From Molossus alvarezi (lineage: Eukaryota; Chordata; Mammalia; Chiroptera; Molossidae): 64,000 nucleotides of DNA. The position numbers and the translations under genes were made by a program. The notes under the pieces are model-generated. The model ran no database searches. It saw only the letters and a program-made list of their open reading frames with translations, and had not been told where the DNA came from. Each line of letters begins with the position of its first letter. The stretch's first letter is position 1. The stretch lies in contig JBAWUJ010000130.1 of the NCBI GenBank assembly GCA_037176705.1, positions 62,001 through 126,000 of the forward strand. Reading direction: 5' to 3'. Of this stretch, positions 23,101 through 34,700 are shown piece by piece.

Positions 23101-25424
23101 TCCCCAAGAGCTCAGACTGAGTCCTAGGTATCTGACGGACCCAGTGAGGTAAAATTCCCTCCTTGAATCCATCCCAGGCTTAATATGAAAAAATTCACTG
23201 AGGAGCAAAGACTGGGCCATCTGTTTTACCCCTAAAGCGGGATGGAGACAGCCTCATCTCTTACCACACAGTGGACACATGCACTGGGAGATATGAATGA
23301 ACATGTGAACCAGTAATGAACAGATGAATAAACAATACAGTGACAAAGTGTCAATGAGTTGCTCCCCATGGAAGATGACTATACATAGGAATTGACACAC
23401 AACTCCCTGTATCCAGGTCACCTCTTTTCCAGTCTACCTTTCCCACCCAAAGTGCCCAGAACCCATTTTTTTTTATTTAGATGATTCTCCTTTAGAGTAA
23501 AATGAGACACACCTGTGAGGCCCTGCACACCCTCAGATAAAACTTGGCATAGAGGCCTGCACCAGGTTAAGCCAAGTCTTGTAAGGACAGGAATAATAGT
23601 CTGCAATATTCCCAGGTTCTGACAAAATCAATGCTTTTTCAAAGCAATAGAGGGCCTGTGTGTGCCTCCATAGAAAGGATGCCAGCCACTGTGGGGCTCT
23701 GGAGTCATTGCTGGCTCTGCAGCTGGCAAGGGAAGCCTGAGGACCAGGTGCCAGGGGGGCAGGGCTGGGACAGAGGCCACTTCTCTGTAAACATTCCCTG
23801 AGCAGCAATTATTATGAAGCCCACAGTGGACAACTTAGATATCTGGCCAGCACTGTTGTCCTGACCTCAGCACAGCCAGTCCAGAACAGGATGTGCAGTG
23901 GCTTCTGCCATGTATCAGCCCCTGAGGGGATGAACAGAGTACCACCAATATCAGCCTCCTCCCTGAGCACTGATCGGGGCTTCCTCTGAGGTCCTGTATG
24001 CCAAGCCACGGTACACCCAAAATAGAACTTGCCAGTGTTCACTCACACTGGGTGGCCCCAGGAAAGAACTCCCCAGCCTTTTTTCTGTGTTTCAGGGGTA
24101 ATGGTTGGCCTCAGAGTCTGCATTTTAAAATGCCCCCCTTGGCTAAAAATAAAGAAAGAAAACCAACTGTCACATAACCAGCTGAAGCTCAACAGAAAAC
24201 CACAGCATAAAATCAGAGCCTCCATGTCCTGACTGGTAGGTCAGCTGGTTGGAGTGTCATTTTGATACACCAAGGTTGGGAGTTTTATTCCTATTAGGGC
24301 ACATACAGGAAGCAACCAAGCAACAAATGGATTAAGTTCAACAAAAAAAATCTATTCTCTCTCTCTCTCAAAAAACTAATTAATTACTAAATCATTGGCT
24401 CCTGATCAGATGGGGGGGTCAGAGGGATAACTGGGCATTTTAGCATCACTGCCAGTCCCTGGGCTGACACCAGCTGCATACATGAAGACAAGGAAACCAA
24501 CTTACCAGCATGTGTGTCCCCATACACACCTCACACATACTATAATACACAGGGTCACACAGTCCCCTGACATATAAAAGAACAGAAAGCTACATATATA
24601 CACAATCACAAGACACACAAGGGCACAGTAGCATGTTTCCACAGGGGCACAAGTATCCAGACACAAGTATGCAGCCACATTTCAAACACATGTTCACACA
24701 GTCACCGAGATACATGCACCTAAATGCCAGATTAAAACCTGCGTAGGCAGGCAAATAGAAGACACCAGTACCATAGAGATCATGGCCCTCTTTCCAGATA
24801 AACATCTCTGCTGCCCAGCACAACAACCTGCCTCCTAGGCAAATTCTTCAGTCCATGCCCCTAGGTCCTTGAGAAAATAAGGTTCTAAGTACAGGTCTTT
24901 TCCTCCCAGCAGACACTTAGTTAGCCAGCTTTTAAAGACCTGGCAAGGGTCATGAACAGAAAGATGTGCCTACTAACCAGCCTGTCCCATTGCTGAGCAC
25001 CATGAAGGAAGCTGCTATCAGGCTGCCATGTTTCTAAAATAGTGACAGGTCTCAAGCAAGGGTTCACATTGGTGGGGCCAGACCTGCCCTGTCATTCCAC
25101 CATGACCTCTTGTACCACAAGGAAGGGGTTGGGCTTCAGTTTTAGTTGCTGGACTTGGCCAACAACCTTGACTTTTTAGAAGCAGTGGCTGCCAGGTTCC
25201 TCCTCACTGACTCCACAGAAGCCCAGATTCTGCACTGGGATGGCCCTGTGGAACTGAACCTGCTTCAGGACCATCATCTCAGACATCACATGGGGTACTA
25301 AATGGCCCTGGACAACAGTACCCACTGGCACTTTACCCATACTCTGCTCTCCATGGTCCAGGGACCCACATGCAACACAAAGGGTCTCTAGAGCTTCCAA
25401 GACCCCTGAGCCCAGAGCCATGTG
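20194..25424. other. Single-copy-like part of duplication copy 2, no gene recognised
   Basis: It aligns with 5731-9969. It contains a short GT run near 20489 and a SINE at 24228. A minus-strand open frame at 20614-21150 (178 codons) partly parallels the one at 6175-6816. Its simple composition (Ser, Pro and Leu rich) and frame changes between copies argue against a gene. Confidence 0.5.
24228..24385 (+). mobile_element. Degenerate tRNA-derived SINE
   Basis: The tRNA-like head (GACTGGTAGGTCAGCTGGTTGGAGTG) is followed by CAAGGTTGGGAG, GGGCACATACAGGAAGC and a CT repeat before an A-rich end. Copy 1 keeps only its first bases. Confidence 0.7.
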
Positions 25425-26186
25425 GAGCCCTGGATTTCCTAATGCAGCCCCTATTGTGAAGGAAAAGGCATTTCTATAGGCAACCCCCATGCATTAGCTT
25501 GCACCTCCCTGGCCTTCTCCTAACCAGGAAGTCATCAACCTGGCCAGCACTCCAGAGCCCTGTAGCCCTGTGCCATCCTGTCTGGAACCCTGTAAGCCTA
25601 GAGCTCTGCCACTTGCCCCTTTCTGGGTTAGGGCTCTGTGGGTTCCTCACAGGTCTCCAGGGGATGGTCCTGAAAAGCATTTGCCCTCCCCATGAACTTA
25701 CATCCTTGGTTGGTCATGATGCCTCTTCAAAGTCATTCCAAGGTGGACCTCTACTGTGTGCCCATGCAGCTCAGTGGACATGGGAGTGGTAAGAACTTGC
25801 CTTCCCTGCTCATGGGTAGCCTCTCCTCTAAGTCCAGCACCCACTGAGCCCATTGCTAGCTGACCATCCCTTTCAGAAAACCCCTCCCAGACAAGGGAGC
25901 CAATCCTAAGGGCTACAGGAGGCATGCTCTGCACCTGGCTAATCTGGAGGGTGCCCTGACTGCAGCCCTGGCACTGCTGGCATTAAAACTTTGAGACCAC
26001 TGCAAGGGCTGAGTGGTGCCTTCACCCCAGGGCTTTCCTGGCCTTCTGACTGCAAGCTTTGTGTCCAGGGAGACAGAAGGTCTCCAAGTATCCCCCACCT
26101 ACAGGAGGCACCTTGGTGTATTTAGGGGATGCCCTGCTCACATGACCTAACCCTTAAGTTGGCAAACTTGGCCCCCATTGTGGGGT
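25425..26186. other. Unassigned sequence right of copy 2
   Basis: No gene or repeat family was recognised. It is GC-moderate, with short frames on both strands but no convincing splice-bounded exon. Confidence 0.35.
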
Positions 26187-26430
26187 GCATAGAATTAGCC
26201 TAAGTCCTACTAGATGCTGCCTGCTGGAAGGACAAGGTGGTGTTGGGATGGGACAAATGGGGGAAGAGAGCACGGGGACTGGGCCTTACCTATATGGGAA
26301 AGTGTGAATGAGAACATGGTACCTGAGGCCAGCTGAGCTTTGGCAGGTGGTAACAGTAGGAGGTGACTGGGAATAGTGGACAATTAGTGCCCAAGTGGGA
26401 TTCTTGGCAGCTGGAGCTCAGTCTTGTCCC
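26187..26430. repeat. Partial third, more diverged copy of the duplicated unit
   Basis: From GAATTAGCCTAAGTCC onward this aligns with 20638-20870 and 6187-6412. Shared strings include the AAGTCC...CTGCCTG block, GGCCAG...CTGAG..TTTGGCAGG, and ATTAGTGCCCA...TGGCAGCTGGA. It is clearly more diverged than copies 1 and 2 are from each other and ends where an old L1 begins. Confidence 0.6.
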
Positions 26431-27108
26431 TGAATAGCATTTTATTGTCTATATACAGAACATTTTCTTTAGTCATTCATTCAACAATGGACATTTAGGT
26501 TGTTTGTATGTCTTGGCTACATGAATGTGCCTCCGTGAACATGGGAGTGCAGCTATCTCACTGAGACCCTGATTTTAATTCTTTGGATACACCCAGAAGT
26601 GGGAGTGCTGGATCATACAGTAGTTACAGTTTTGAAGTTTTGAGGCTTGACCTGGCCAGTTTAGCTCAGCGGTTAGAGCACCAGCCTGTGGTCCAGAGAG
26701 ACCCAGGTTTGGTTCCCACTGATGGTGAGTACTTCAGTTGCAGTTTGTTACTGGCCCTGGTTGGTTGTGTGGGTGGCAGCCACTCAATGTGTCTTTTTCA
26801 CGTCAATGTTTCTTTCTCTCTCTTCCTCTCTCTTCCTCCCACTCTATTTGAACAAAAAATGGAAAAATGTCCTTGGGTGAGGATAAAAAAAAAGAGAATT
26901 TTTGAGGCTCTCCATACAGTTTTTTATAGTGGCTGTACTCATTTATATCCCCACCAACAGAGCTCATGGGTTCTCTTCTCTCTACATTCTTATACCTCTC
27001 ATCTCTTGCCTTTTTGATGGTAGGCTCTTCAGGTGTTAAGTAATACATATTTCATTGTGGATTTGCTTTGCATTTTCCTAATGATTAGTGATATTGTACA
27101 TCTTTTTT
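26431..27108 (-). mobile_element. Old L1 ORF2 3' fragment
   Basis: On the minus strand this is the L1 ORF2 C-terminal region of an older subfamily; the plus strand shows the familiar TTCATTCAACAATGGACATTTAG and CCACCAACAG text. It is strongly decayed. A SINE interrupts it at 26648. Confidence 0.75.
26648..26899 (+). mobile_element. VES-type SINE in the old L1
   Basis: This is a complete SINE with exact TSD TTTTGAGGCT at 26638-26647 and 26900-26909. Its 3' end has TCCTTGGGTGAGGA before the A tail. Confidence 0.9.
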
Positions 27109-27178
27109 TAAAATAAAAAGTTGAAATTTTTTCTAAAACTTGTAATTCTCACCTAGATATATACTAGATATATTTCTG

Positions 27179-27258
27179 AACATAAAATTCAGAAATAAAA
27201 AAGTATGTAGAAAATATTTTTTAAAATGTGGAAATTAAGAGATACCCCAAGAATAATG
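27179..27258. repeat. 80-bp segment identical to 28998-29077
   Basis: By eye every base from AACATAAAATTCAG to CCAAGAATAATG is the same as in the second copy 1.8 kb downstream. The flanks differ at once on both sides. Confidence 0.9.
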
Positions 27259-27936
27259 CGATTTTACCCAGTGCATAGGTCTAAGCTTAATAATCACCTG
27301 AGGTTTCTGATATAGTTTTACTTTACAATTTTGTACCTTTCTTTTATTTACTTTTTGTCAGTCAGATTGTAAACGGTACTCTTGGTCATTAGGCAACTCA
27401 ATATATTTCTATATCAACCAATGGACAGCTAAGGATTTAACAGGCTATGTCTCTCTTAGAGACATTGACACATTATTTCCAAGTATCACCACTACTTTAA
27501 CCACTAATTGGTTTTTTTTCCCAGCTTCAACTAGAGACATAATTTTAGAAACAGGTGAGGGCTGTGGGAGCTCTGTTCACCAGTGAGACTGGCCCCATGG
27601 TGACTAGATTCCATTCTTATGTAGGCCTCTTGGCTAAGGTGACTAAATAACTTCATTTTTATTATCAATAGACCTTCCTCAATATTTTTCCATTAATAGG
27701 TTAATTACCCCTAAAAGCAAAGGAATTTTGCCTAAGATTATAGTTGCCCCATGTGTTGGGAGGCATTTGCAGTTTCCAAGTACCAATAATTGCAAGCATT
27801 TGCAGGTATTTGTGAGCCTGGTGAATAATGCTAACTTTGCCTTCTGTAATAGATGTTATTCCCACTATTGTACTGGTCCTCAGAGGGAGGGTGGAAGGAG
27901 AATGGGGCTTCTGTCTTTAAAATCAGACTAGCAAGA
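27259..27936. other. Unassigned sequence
   Basis: AT-rich, possibly with an old LTR remnant, but I cannot name a family or find termini. No exon was recognised. Confidence 0.3.
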
Positions 27937-27948
27937 AGAATCAGGGCT

Positions 27949-28067
27949 GCCCTGGCCAGTTTGGCTCAGCAGTTGAGCATCAGCCTGCAGACCAGAGAGT
28001 CCTGGGTTTGGTTCCCGCTAGGGGCATGTACCACACACACACAAAAAAAAAAAAAAAGAAGAAGAAA
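27949..28067 (+). mobile_element. Short SINE consisting of the tRNA head only
   Basis: The first 85 bp match the VES-type SINE head including A- and B-boxes (GGTTTGGTTCCCGC). After GGGGCATGTACC it switches to a CA run and an A-rich tail. The CT-rich body and terminal hairpin are absent. AGAATCAGGGCT repeats on both sides (27937-27948 and 28069-28080), so it inserted in this short form or lost its body cleanly. Confidence 0.82.
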
Positions 28068-28080
28068 AAGAATCAGGGCT

Positions 28081-28839
28081 GCTGATCTGAGGGGAGACTA
28101 TGCCCTCCACAGTCCATCAGTAAGAATAAAATGCTTTTTAACAATTTGGCTCTGCAATTCTGATTACCTTGCTGACATATTATAACAAGAGCAGCAGATA
28201 AATGCCCCAGAAACCTTACAGAAAGCCAGGCAATCAACACAGTGATTCCATTTAGAAGAGCAAGTGTGATATTCTGTCAGAACATGAAAGACCCCTTAAT
28301 TATACTGAGACAAATACAAAGGAACAGTTTTAGCAACATTATTTCATAACAGAATTAGAGAAAATAAAGGGGAAAAATGAGGTGTGCTGGAACAAGTGAC
28401 CTGTGTTAGACCTTTTACCATTTTACAGAGATCAGAGACACTCACCTGGTCTGAATCCACTACTTCACAGTCCTTTTGAGGCCCCAGGTCCAGGTCCCAA
28501 GGCCTAAGAAGAGAAAGCCCACGCTCAGCATACTGTGTCTACAGAGGACTCATCTTTCTTCATATGCCTGGTGCTCACACCTGCAGGATCTTGGGGACAG
28601 GCTCAGACATGCCTCAGGTGGGACTTGCCTTTACACAGCAATACTTCCTTGTGCTCACCTTTAGGTTAGAAAGGCCAGGGATGAAATATTGAACATTCTT
28701 CTAGAAATCAAGTTCTCTTTGTGATGGTAAAATGATCCTGACAATGCAAAAACAGTGGAAACGAAGATTGTCCAGAAAGCACAGCATGCATCCAATCAGC
28801 AGAGCACCGTGATTATAAAAACGAGAAAAACCTGACCAT
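28081..28839. other. Unassigned sequence
   Basis: No recognisable gene or repeat. An AATAAA lies near 28125, but without other support. Confidence 0.3.
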
Positions 28840-29330
28840 GCTGGGAGAACACTGAAGATGGTGAGGATCAGGAAAAATTTCTCAAAATGCAGAAAAACAA
28901 CAATGAGGAGAATCCTGCAGCTACACAGAAATGGGACAAATCCAGGACTGTTATGAGAATGAAAAGCATGAAAGGAATCAGAAAAATATTGCGAGAAAAC
29001 ATAAAATTCAGAAATAAAAAAGTATGTAGAAAATATTTTTTAAAATGTGGAAATTAAGAGATACCCCAAGAATAATGAAGATGCAGACAACCTGGAGAAT
29101 ACCCTGAGAATTTGAAAATGGAGACAATTAGGAGATTATCGCGAGAACACTGAAAAGGGGTAATATTGCGAGAATGCAGAGCATGTGACCCCTCAGGGGA
29201 ACATTGAGAGAAGAGACAGAGGAGAGTCGGGAGGATGGTGACCCTGCAAACACGGAGTTACCAGGAGACTGTCCCCAGCATGCAGAGTCCAGGCCAGTCA
29301 GCAGAGGATCCTGAAAATAAAACAGGAATA
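28840..29330. repeat. Degenerate minisatellite-like stretch
   Basis: Short phrases such as GAGAATGCAGA, GCGAGAA, CAGGAGAAT and GAACACTGAA recur every 30-45 bp with heavy variation. One of the two identical 80-bp segments (28998-29077) lies inside. The unit length is not fixed. Confidence 0.45.
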
Positions 29331-29626
29331 AAATAGGTACATGTTAGAGCAGTGAGAAGGGTTTGGGGACGAACATAGAAACCAGGGGCAGACCGCGGTG
29401 TGGGCGCTGGGGCAGGGTTGATAAGCTCCTGTAGGTTCCAGGCCCTGGGCTGACCTGGAGAAGCTCAGACGTCCCTGGTAGTTCTCACACCTGCCCTAGC
29501 TCCACCTGAGGGTGTGTCTTCTGGAGGGACTTTCTAGAGAGAGGCTGTCACACCTTGGCAACCTGGAAGTTTTTTCAGGCTCAATGTCAGGCAGTGCTGG
29601 GCCCTTCCATCTGTCCTTGGTCTCAG

Positions 29627-29684
29627 GGGCCCCATTGTGGACATGCTGTGGTACAGCCAGAAGGACCTGGATCTGGAGCTGAGG
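29627..29684 (+). CDS. Candidate coding exon A, unknown coiled-coil protein
   Basis: A 58-bp exon candidate. It is preceded by a pyrimidine-rich acceptor ending CTCAG and followed by donor GTGAGA. Read in the frame that fits the next exon it gives IVDMLWYSQKDLDLELR, with one base carried over at its start. The residues are charged and heptad-like. It ends in phase 0, matching exon B. I do not recognise the gene. No upstream exon was found, so this is either part of a longer gene or a surviving piece of a pseudogene. Confidence 0.45.
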
Positions 29685-30130
29685 GTGAGATGTGGAAAGG
29701 GTTGGGTCATCTTATATTGTCCCCACCTGTTGTGTACAGCCCTGAGTTTTGGATTCCCTGGTGATGCTATGGTGGGACTCTGGGTACTCATTTATTCAGC
29801 CCGGCGGTCACCCAGCTCGCAGGTGCTCCCAGGCTGTGTCCACCAGCAGGGTGTTCTGTCTTAGACTCATGGCCCCACAGCCCCTGCCCTGCTCTTAGCT
29901 GGCCTTCCAGTGTGGATTTCTCTCTACCCCTATCCCACCCAAAGCTGTTCTCCCAGCCTCACTTGTAACAAGAGGTGTTTCCAACCCATACACAGGCATG
30001 GGGCCCCCAGAACACACCTTCCCATGAAGGAGAAATTGAGACCTTATGGGGACCAGGCTCTCAATGGGAACCTGCTGGTCCAGCCTGGTGAAGTCTGGTT
30101 GATGAGACACAAGGGGTTTGGTTTGTGCAG

Positions 30131-30207
30131 ATGGAGGTGTCACAGAAGGAGAACCTGCAGCTGAGAATCCAATGTGAGGACCTGCACCAGAAATGCCTGC
30201 TGCTAAG
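30131..30207 (+). CDS. Candidate coding exon B, unknown coiled-coil protein
   Basis: A 77-bp exon candidate between acceptor TTTGTGCAG and donor GTGAGG. It translates without stops into a strongly amphipathic coiled-coil stretch (MEVSQKENLQLRIQCEDL, then HQKCLLL) and ends with two bases of an Arg codon. Those two bases join in frame to the first base of exon C. The intron after it contains a 30-35 bp minisatellite. The concordance of splice sites and phase across three exons is the main support; family and function are unknown. Confidence 0.5.
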
Positions 30208-30209
30208 GT

Positions 30210-30560
30210 GAGGCCAGTGACAGCGTAGGGGCTAGAGATGGGGGTGAAACCTGGTGGGGGGGGTGGGAGATGGGGTGAGGCCTGGTGGAGAGCCTAAAAA
30301 TAGGGTGAGGCCTGTGGTAAGACCTGGTCATGTAGTGAGGCCTAAAAAAGGCCTTGAGATGGGCTGAGGCCTGGTGAGGGAACCTGGAGATGGAGTGAAG
30401 CTTTTTGGAGGGATACTAAAGCCTGGGTGAGGCTTCCAGGGGGATCCTGGAGATGGGTTGGGGTAGGTGGTAGGGTAACCTAAAGATGAGATGAGATGGA
30501 GGTATTTGGAGATGGGGTGAGGACTGGTAGTGAGGGGAACTAGAGATGAGGTGAGGTCTG
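30210..30560. repeat. Degenerate intronic minisatellite, 30-35 bp unit
   Basis: The motif GAGATGGGGTGAGGCCTGGTGG recurs about ten times with changes. It lies between candidate exons B and C. Confidence 0.7.
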
Positions 30561-30628
30561 CAAGGCTGGCAGAACTAAGTAGGGAAGTGGCCCATCACTG
30601 TGGTCACAGACATCTTCCCCTCCTGCAG

Positions 30629-30672
30629 GAGGATCATGGGCAGGTTAAAGAGCACCACATACCAGGCACTGG
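30629..30672 (+). CDS. Candidate coding exon C, unknown coiled-coil protein
   Basis: A 44-bp exon candidate with acceptor TCTTCCCCTCCTGCAG and a strong donor GTAAGT. In frame with exon B it reads RRIMGRLKSTTYQALG, ending with one base of the next codon. No following exon is visible before the L1 at 31519, so the gene, if real, either continues beyond the L1 or is truncated. Confidence 0.48.
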
Positions 30673-31503
30673 GTAAGTGTGTGGCCCCAGGACTCTTCTT
30701 CCCAACAGCAACTCCTGCCTCTGCCACCACCTGCCCCAGTCCTAGAGTCACTATAGCCAGTGCAGAAGCAGCTGGGGTCAGGGAGAAGGGTTCAGCTTGT
30801 GTGTGTGGTGCTTGTTGGGCCCCAAATTAGCCAGAACCTGAGCTAGCAGGTGGGGCCACAGCAAGGAACCAGTATGTTCTCCCACAGCAGCATGTCCAGC
30901 TTTGGCCTCTGTGTGTATTGAGCTAAAGGTGTGCCTAGGCTGGGAATAAAGGAAGCACTCAGACTTCCTTCAGGCAAGAGACACAGGCTCAAGAGGATTG
31001 TAAATGTGGCAACAGGTGTCACCAAGGGATATGCTGTGAGGGACTTGTCTGCCCCCTCTTGTCTGGTTGCCCATGTATTATGAAAATGGCTTTTTCTGGG
31101 TGCCTGTGGCCCTTCTCTGTAAAACCTGGATAGGGAGGGGCCTTGTCACCTTCCTCTAGCAACGGTGGTGAATGTCCTACCTGTAGGGCCTTATAAGGCC
31201 TGTGAAACCCATATCAGCTAACATCACAAACCTCACAAAATTAGGCTGACCAAATATAGCAGGCCAAGTTATTCATTGATAATGATTCATGACCTGCAAA
31301 TAATGTTATAAATATTCCAAAAGGCCCTTGCTAGAAAATAAATTATGTTTCAGAAACTGGAATATATAAAGTTATGAGAGCTAAATTGTAGATGTGGAAA
31401 TTATCCTCAAAAATTAGGAATAGAAATCTCCTATTTTTATATAACTAGTAAGTGTGACAAAATGTTGCATATAATGAGAAATTTCTCTGTCTCATCTAAA
31501 ATA
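30673..31503. other. Unassigned sequence before the full-length L1
   Basis: No exon or repeat was recognised. It becomes AT-rich from about 31230. Confidence 0.35.
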
Positions 31504-31768
31504 TATGTTACTTTCTTTCTTTTTTTTATTTTTTATTGATTAATTTTTGTTACAGATGATTCTCCTTTTCCCCCCCCACTGATTCCCCCCTCCCACTCCC
31601 CTCCCCTCCTCTTCCCCAGATTGTTGTCCAGGTCCACTGTTCATGCATACATGCATATAAGTTCTGTGATTCATCCCTCCCCCACCTCCCCACTACTTAG
31701 GGGATTGTCAGTCTGTACCCCGCTTCCATGTCTCTAGGACTACCCCATTCCTCAAACTGTTATGTTCA

Positions 31769-34700
31769 TTATATTCTACAAATAAGTGAGATCATATGAA
31801 ATTTGTCTTTCTCTGTTTGGCTTGTTTCACTTAGGATGATACTTTCCAGGTCCCTCCATGTAGTCTCAAAGGATACGAGATCTTTCTTTCTTACCGCTGC
31901 ATAGTACTCCATTGTGTATATGTACCACTGCTTTTTGATCCAATCGTCTACTGATGGACACTTGGGCTGTTTCCAGATCTTAGCGATTGTAAATAGTGCT
32001 GCTACAAAGATGGGGGTACATATATTCTTTCTGATTGGTGTTTTATGCTTCTTAGGGTATAATCCTAGAAGTGGGAACACTGGCTCAAATGGAAGATCAG
32101 TTTTTAATTTTTTGAGGTGCCACCATATTGTTTTCCATAGTGGATGCACCAGTCTGCATTCCCACCAGCAGTGTACTAGAGTCCCCTTTTCTCCACACCC
32201 TCGCCAACACTTGTTGTTTGATGATTTGTTGATGGTGGCCATTCTGACAGGTGTGAGGTGATACCTCATTGTAGTTTTAATTTGCATCTCTCTGATGATT
32301 AGTGATGATGAGCATTTCCTCATATGTTTCTTAGCCATTTGTATGTCCTGTTTGGAGAGGTGTCTATTTAGTTCCTCTGCCCATTTTTTAATTGGATTCT
32401 TTGTCTTCCTTTTGTGGAGTTGTATGAGCACTCTATATGTATTGGAAATTAACCCCTTATCTGATATATCATTGGCAATTATGCTCTCCCATACAGTGGG
32501 TAGCCTTTCCGTTTTGATGATTGTATCTTTCGCTGTGCAGAAGCTTTTGAGTTTGATGTAGTCCCATGTGTTCATTTTCTCCTTTGTTTCTATTGCCTTA
32601 GGTGATGTGTCAGTAAAAATTCTGCTGCATATGAGGTCTGAGATTTTGTTGCCCACAGTCTCTTCTAGGATGTTTATGGATTCATGAGTTACATTTAAGT
32701 CTTTTATCCATTTTGAGTTTATTTTGGTGTAGGGTGTAAGTTGATGGTCTAGTTTCATTTTTCTGCAAGTAGCTGTCCAATTTTCCCAGCATCATTTATT
32801 AAAGAGGCTGTCTTTACTCCACTGTATGCTCTTGCCACCTTTGTCAAATATTAATTGAGCATATTGCCTTGGGTTTATTTCTGGGTTCTCTATTCTGTTC
32901 CACTGGTCTATATACCTGTTCTTGTGCCAGTACCAGGCTGTTTTGATTATAGTGGCTTTGTAGTATAACCTGAAATCTGGTATTGTGATCCCTCCAACTT
33001 TGTTCTTCCTTTTCAAGATTGCTGTGGCTATTCGAGGCCTTTTTTGGTTCCATATGAACTTTTGAAGTAATTGTTCTAATTCTGTGAAGTATGCCATTGG
33101 TATTTTGATGGGGATTGCGTTGAATCTATATATTGCTTTGGGTAATATGGACATTTTAATGATGTTAATTCTCTCAATCCATGAACAGGGTATGTTCTTC
33201 CACTTTTCTATATCTTGCTCTATTTCTTTTTTCAAAGACTTGTAGCTTTCTGCGAATAGGTCCTTATTTCTTTGGTTAAGTTAATTCCTAGGTATCTTAA
33301 TTTTTTTGCCGTAATGGTAAATGGGATTGTTTGCTTAGTTTCTCTTTCTGTGAGTTCATCATTGGTGTATAAGAATGCCATGGATTTCTTGACGTTAATT
33401 TTGTATCCTGCTACTTTGCCAAATTCATTTATTAAGTCTAGTAAACTTTTGGTGGAGTCTTTGGGGTTTTCTATGTACAGTATCATGTCATCTGCAAATA
33501 ATGACAATTTCACTTCCTCCTTTCCAATTTGGATCCATTTTATTTTTTCTTCCTGTCTGATTGCTGTGGCTAAGACTTCCAGTACTATGTTAAATAGGAG
33601 TGGTGAAAGTGGGCATCCTTGCCTTGTTCCTGTTCTTAAGGGAAATGCTTTTAGTTTTTGCCCATTGAGTATGATGTTGGCTGTAGGTCTTTCATATATG
33701 GCCTTTATTATGTCTAGATATGATCCCTCTATTCCCACACCGCTGAGCATTTTTATCAGAAATGGATGCTGGATTTTGTGGAAGGCTTTTTCAGCATCTA
33801 TTGATATTATCATGTGGTTTTTATTCATTTTATTTATGTGGTGTATCACATTTATGGATTTGCGAATATTGTACCAGCCTTGCATCCCTGGGATGAATCC
33901 CAATTGGTCATGGTGGATAATTTTTCTGGGGTATTGCTGGATTCGATTTGCTAGTGTTTTGTTCAGGATTTTGGCATCTATGTTCATCAGGGATATTGAC
34001 CTGTTTTCTTTCTTTGTTGAGTCTTTTTCTGGTTTTGGAATTAGAATTATGCTGGCTTCATAAAACGAGTTTGGAAGTCTTCCTTCTTCTTGAATTTTTT
34101 GAAATAGTTTGAGGAGAATGGGTATTAGATCTTCTTTGAATGTTCGGTAAAACACCCCCGTGAAGAAATCCGGGCCTGGGCTTTTATTTGCTGGAAGAGT
34201 CTTCATTACATATTCAATTTCTTCTGTTGTTATTGGTCTGTTCAAGTTTTCTATCTCTTCCTGATCCAGTTTTGGGAGACTATGTGTTTCTAGAAATTTG
34301 TCCATTTCACTTAGATTTTCGAGTTTGTTGCCGTATGATTGTTCATAGTAGTTGTTAACGATCTTTTGTATTTCTGTTGTGTCAGTTGTTATCTCTCCTC
34401 TTTCATTTCTGATTTTATGTATTTGGGTTCTCTCTCTTTGTTTCTTGGTGAGTCTAACTAAGGGTCCATCACTTTTGTTTATCTTTTCGAAAACCCAGCT
34501 CTTTGTTTTATTGATCCTCTGGATTGTTTTTTTGGTCTCTATGTCATTTATTTCTGCTCTGATCCTTACTCTTTCCTTCCTTCTACTTGCTCTGGGGTTT
34601 TCTTTTTGTTTACTCTCTAGTTCTTTAAGTTGTGAGGATAGGTAGTCTATTAGAGATTTTTCTTCTTTTTTGAGGTAGGCCTGTAGTGCTATGAACTTCC

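Larger units (their letters stand above)
16976..25424. repeat. Segmental duplication, copy 2
   Basis: This is collinear with 1531-9969. It lacks the copy-1 SINEs and the solo LTR, and has its own deletion near 18465. It retains a SINE and flanking sequence near 24228-24735 that copy 1 lost. By eye the two copies differ at several positions per 100 bp, so the duplication is old. Confidence 0.85.

Noticed and set aside
33272..34063. 263-codon plus-strand open frame
   Set aside because: It is the antisense of L1 ORF2 on the minus strand; the hydrophobic translation is a by-product of the A-rich sense strand.
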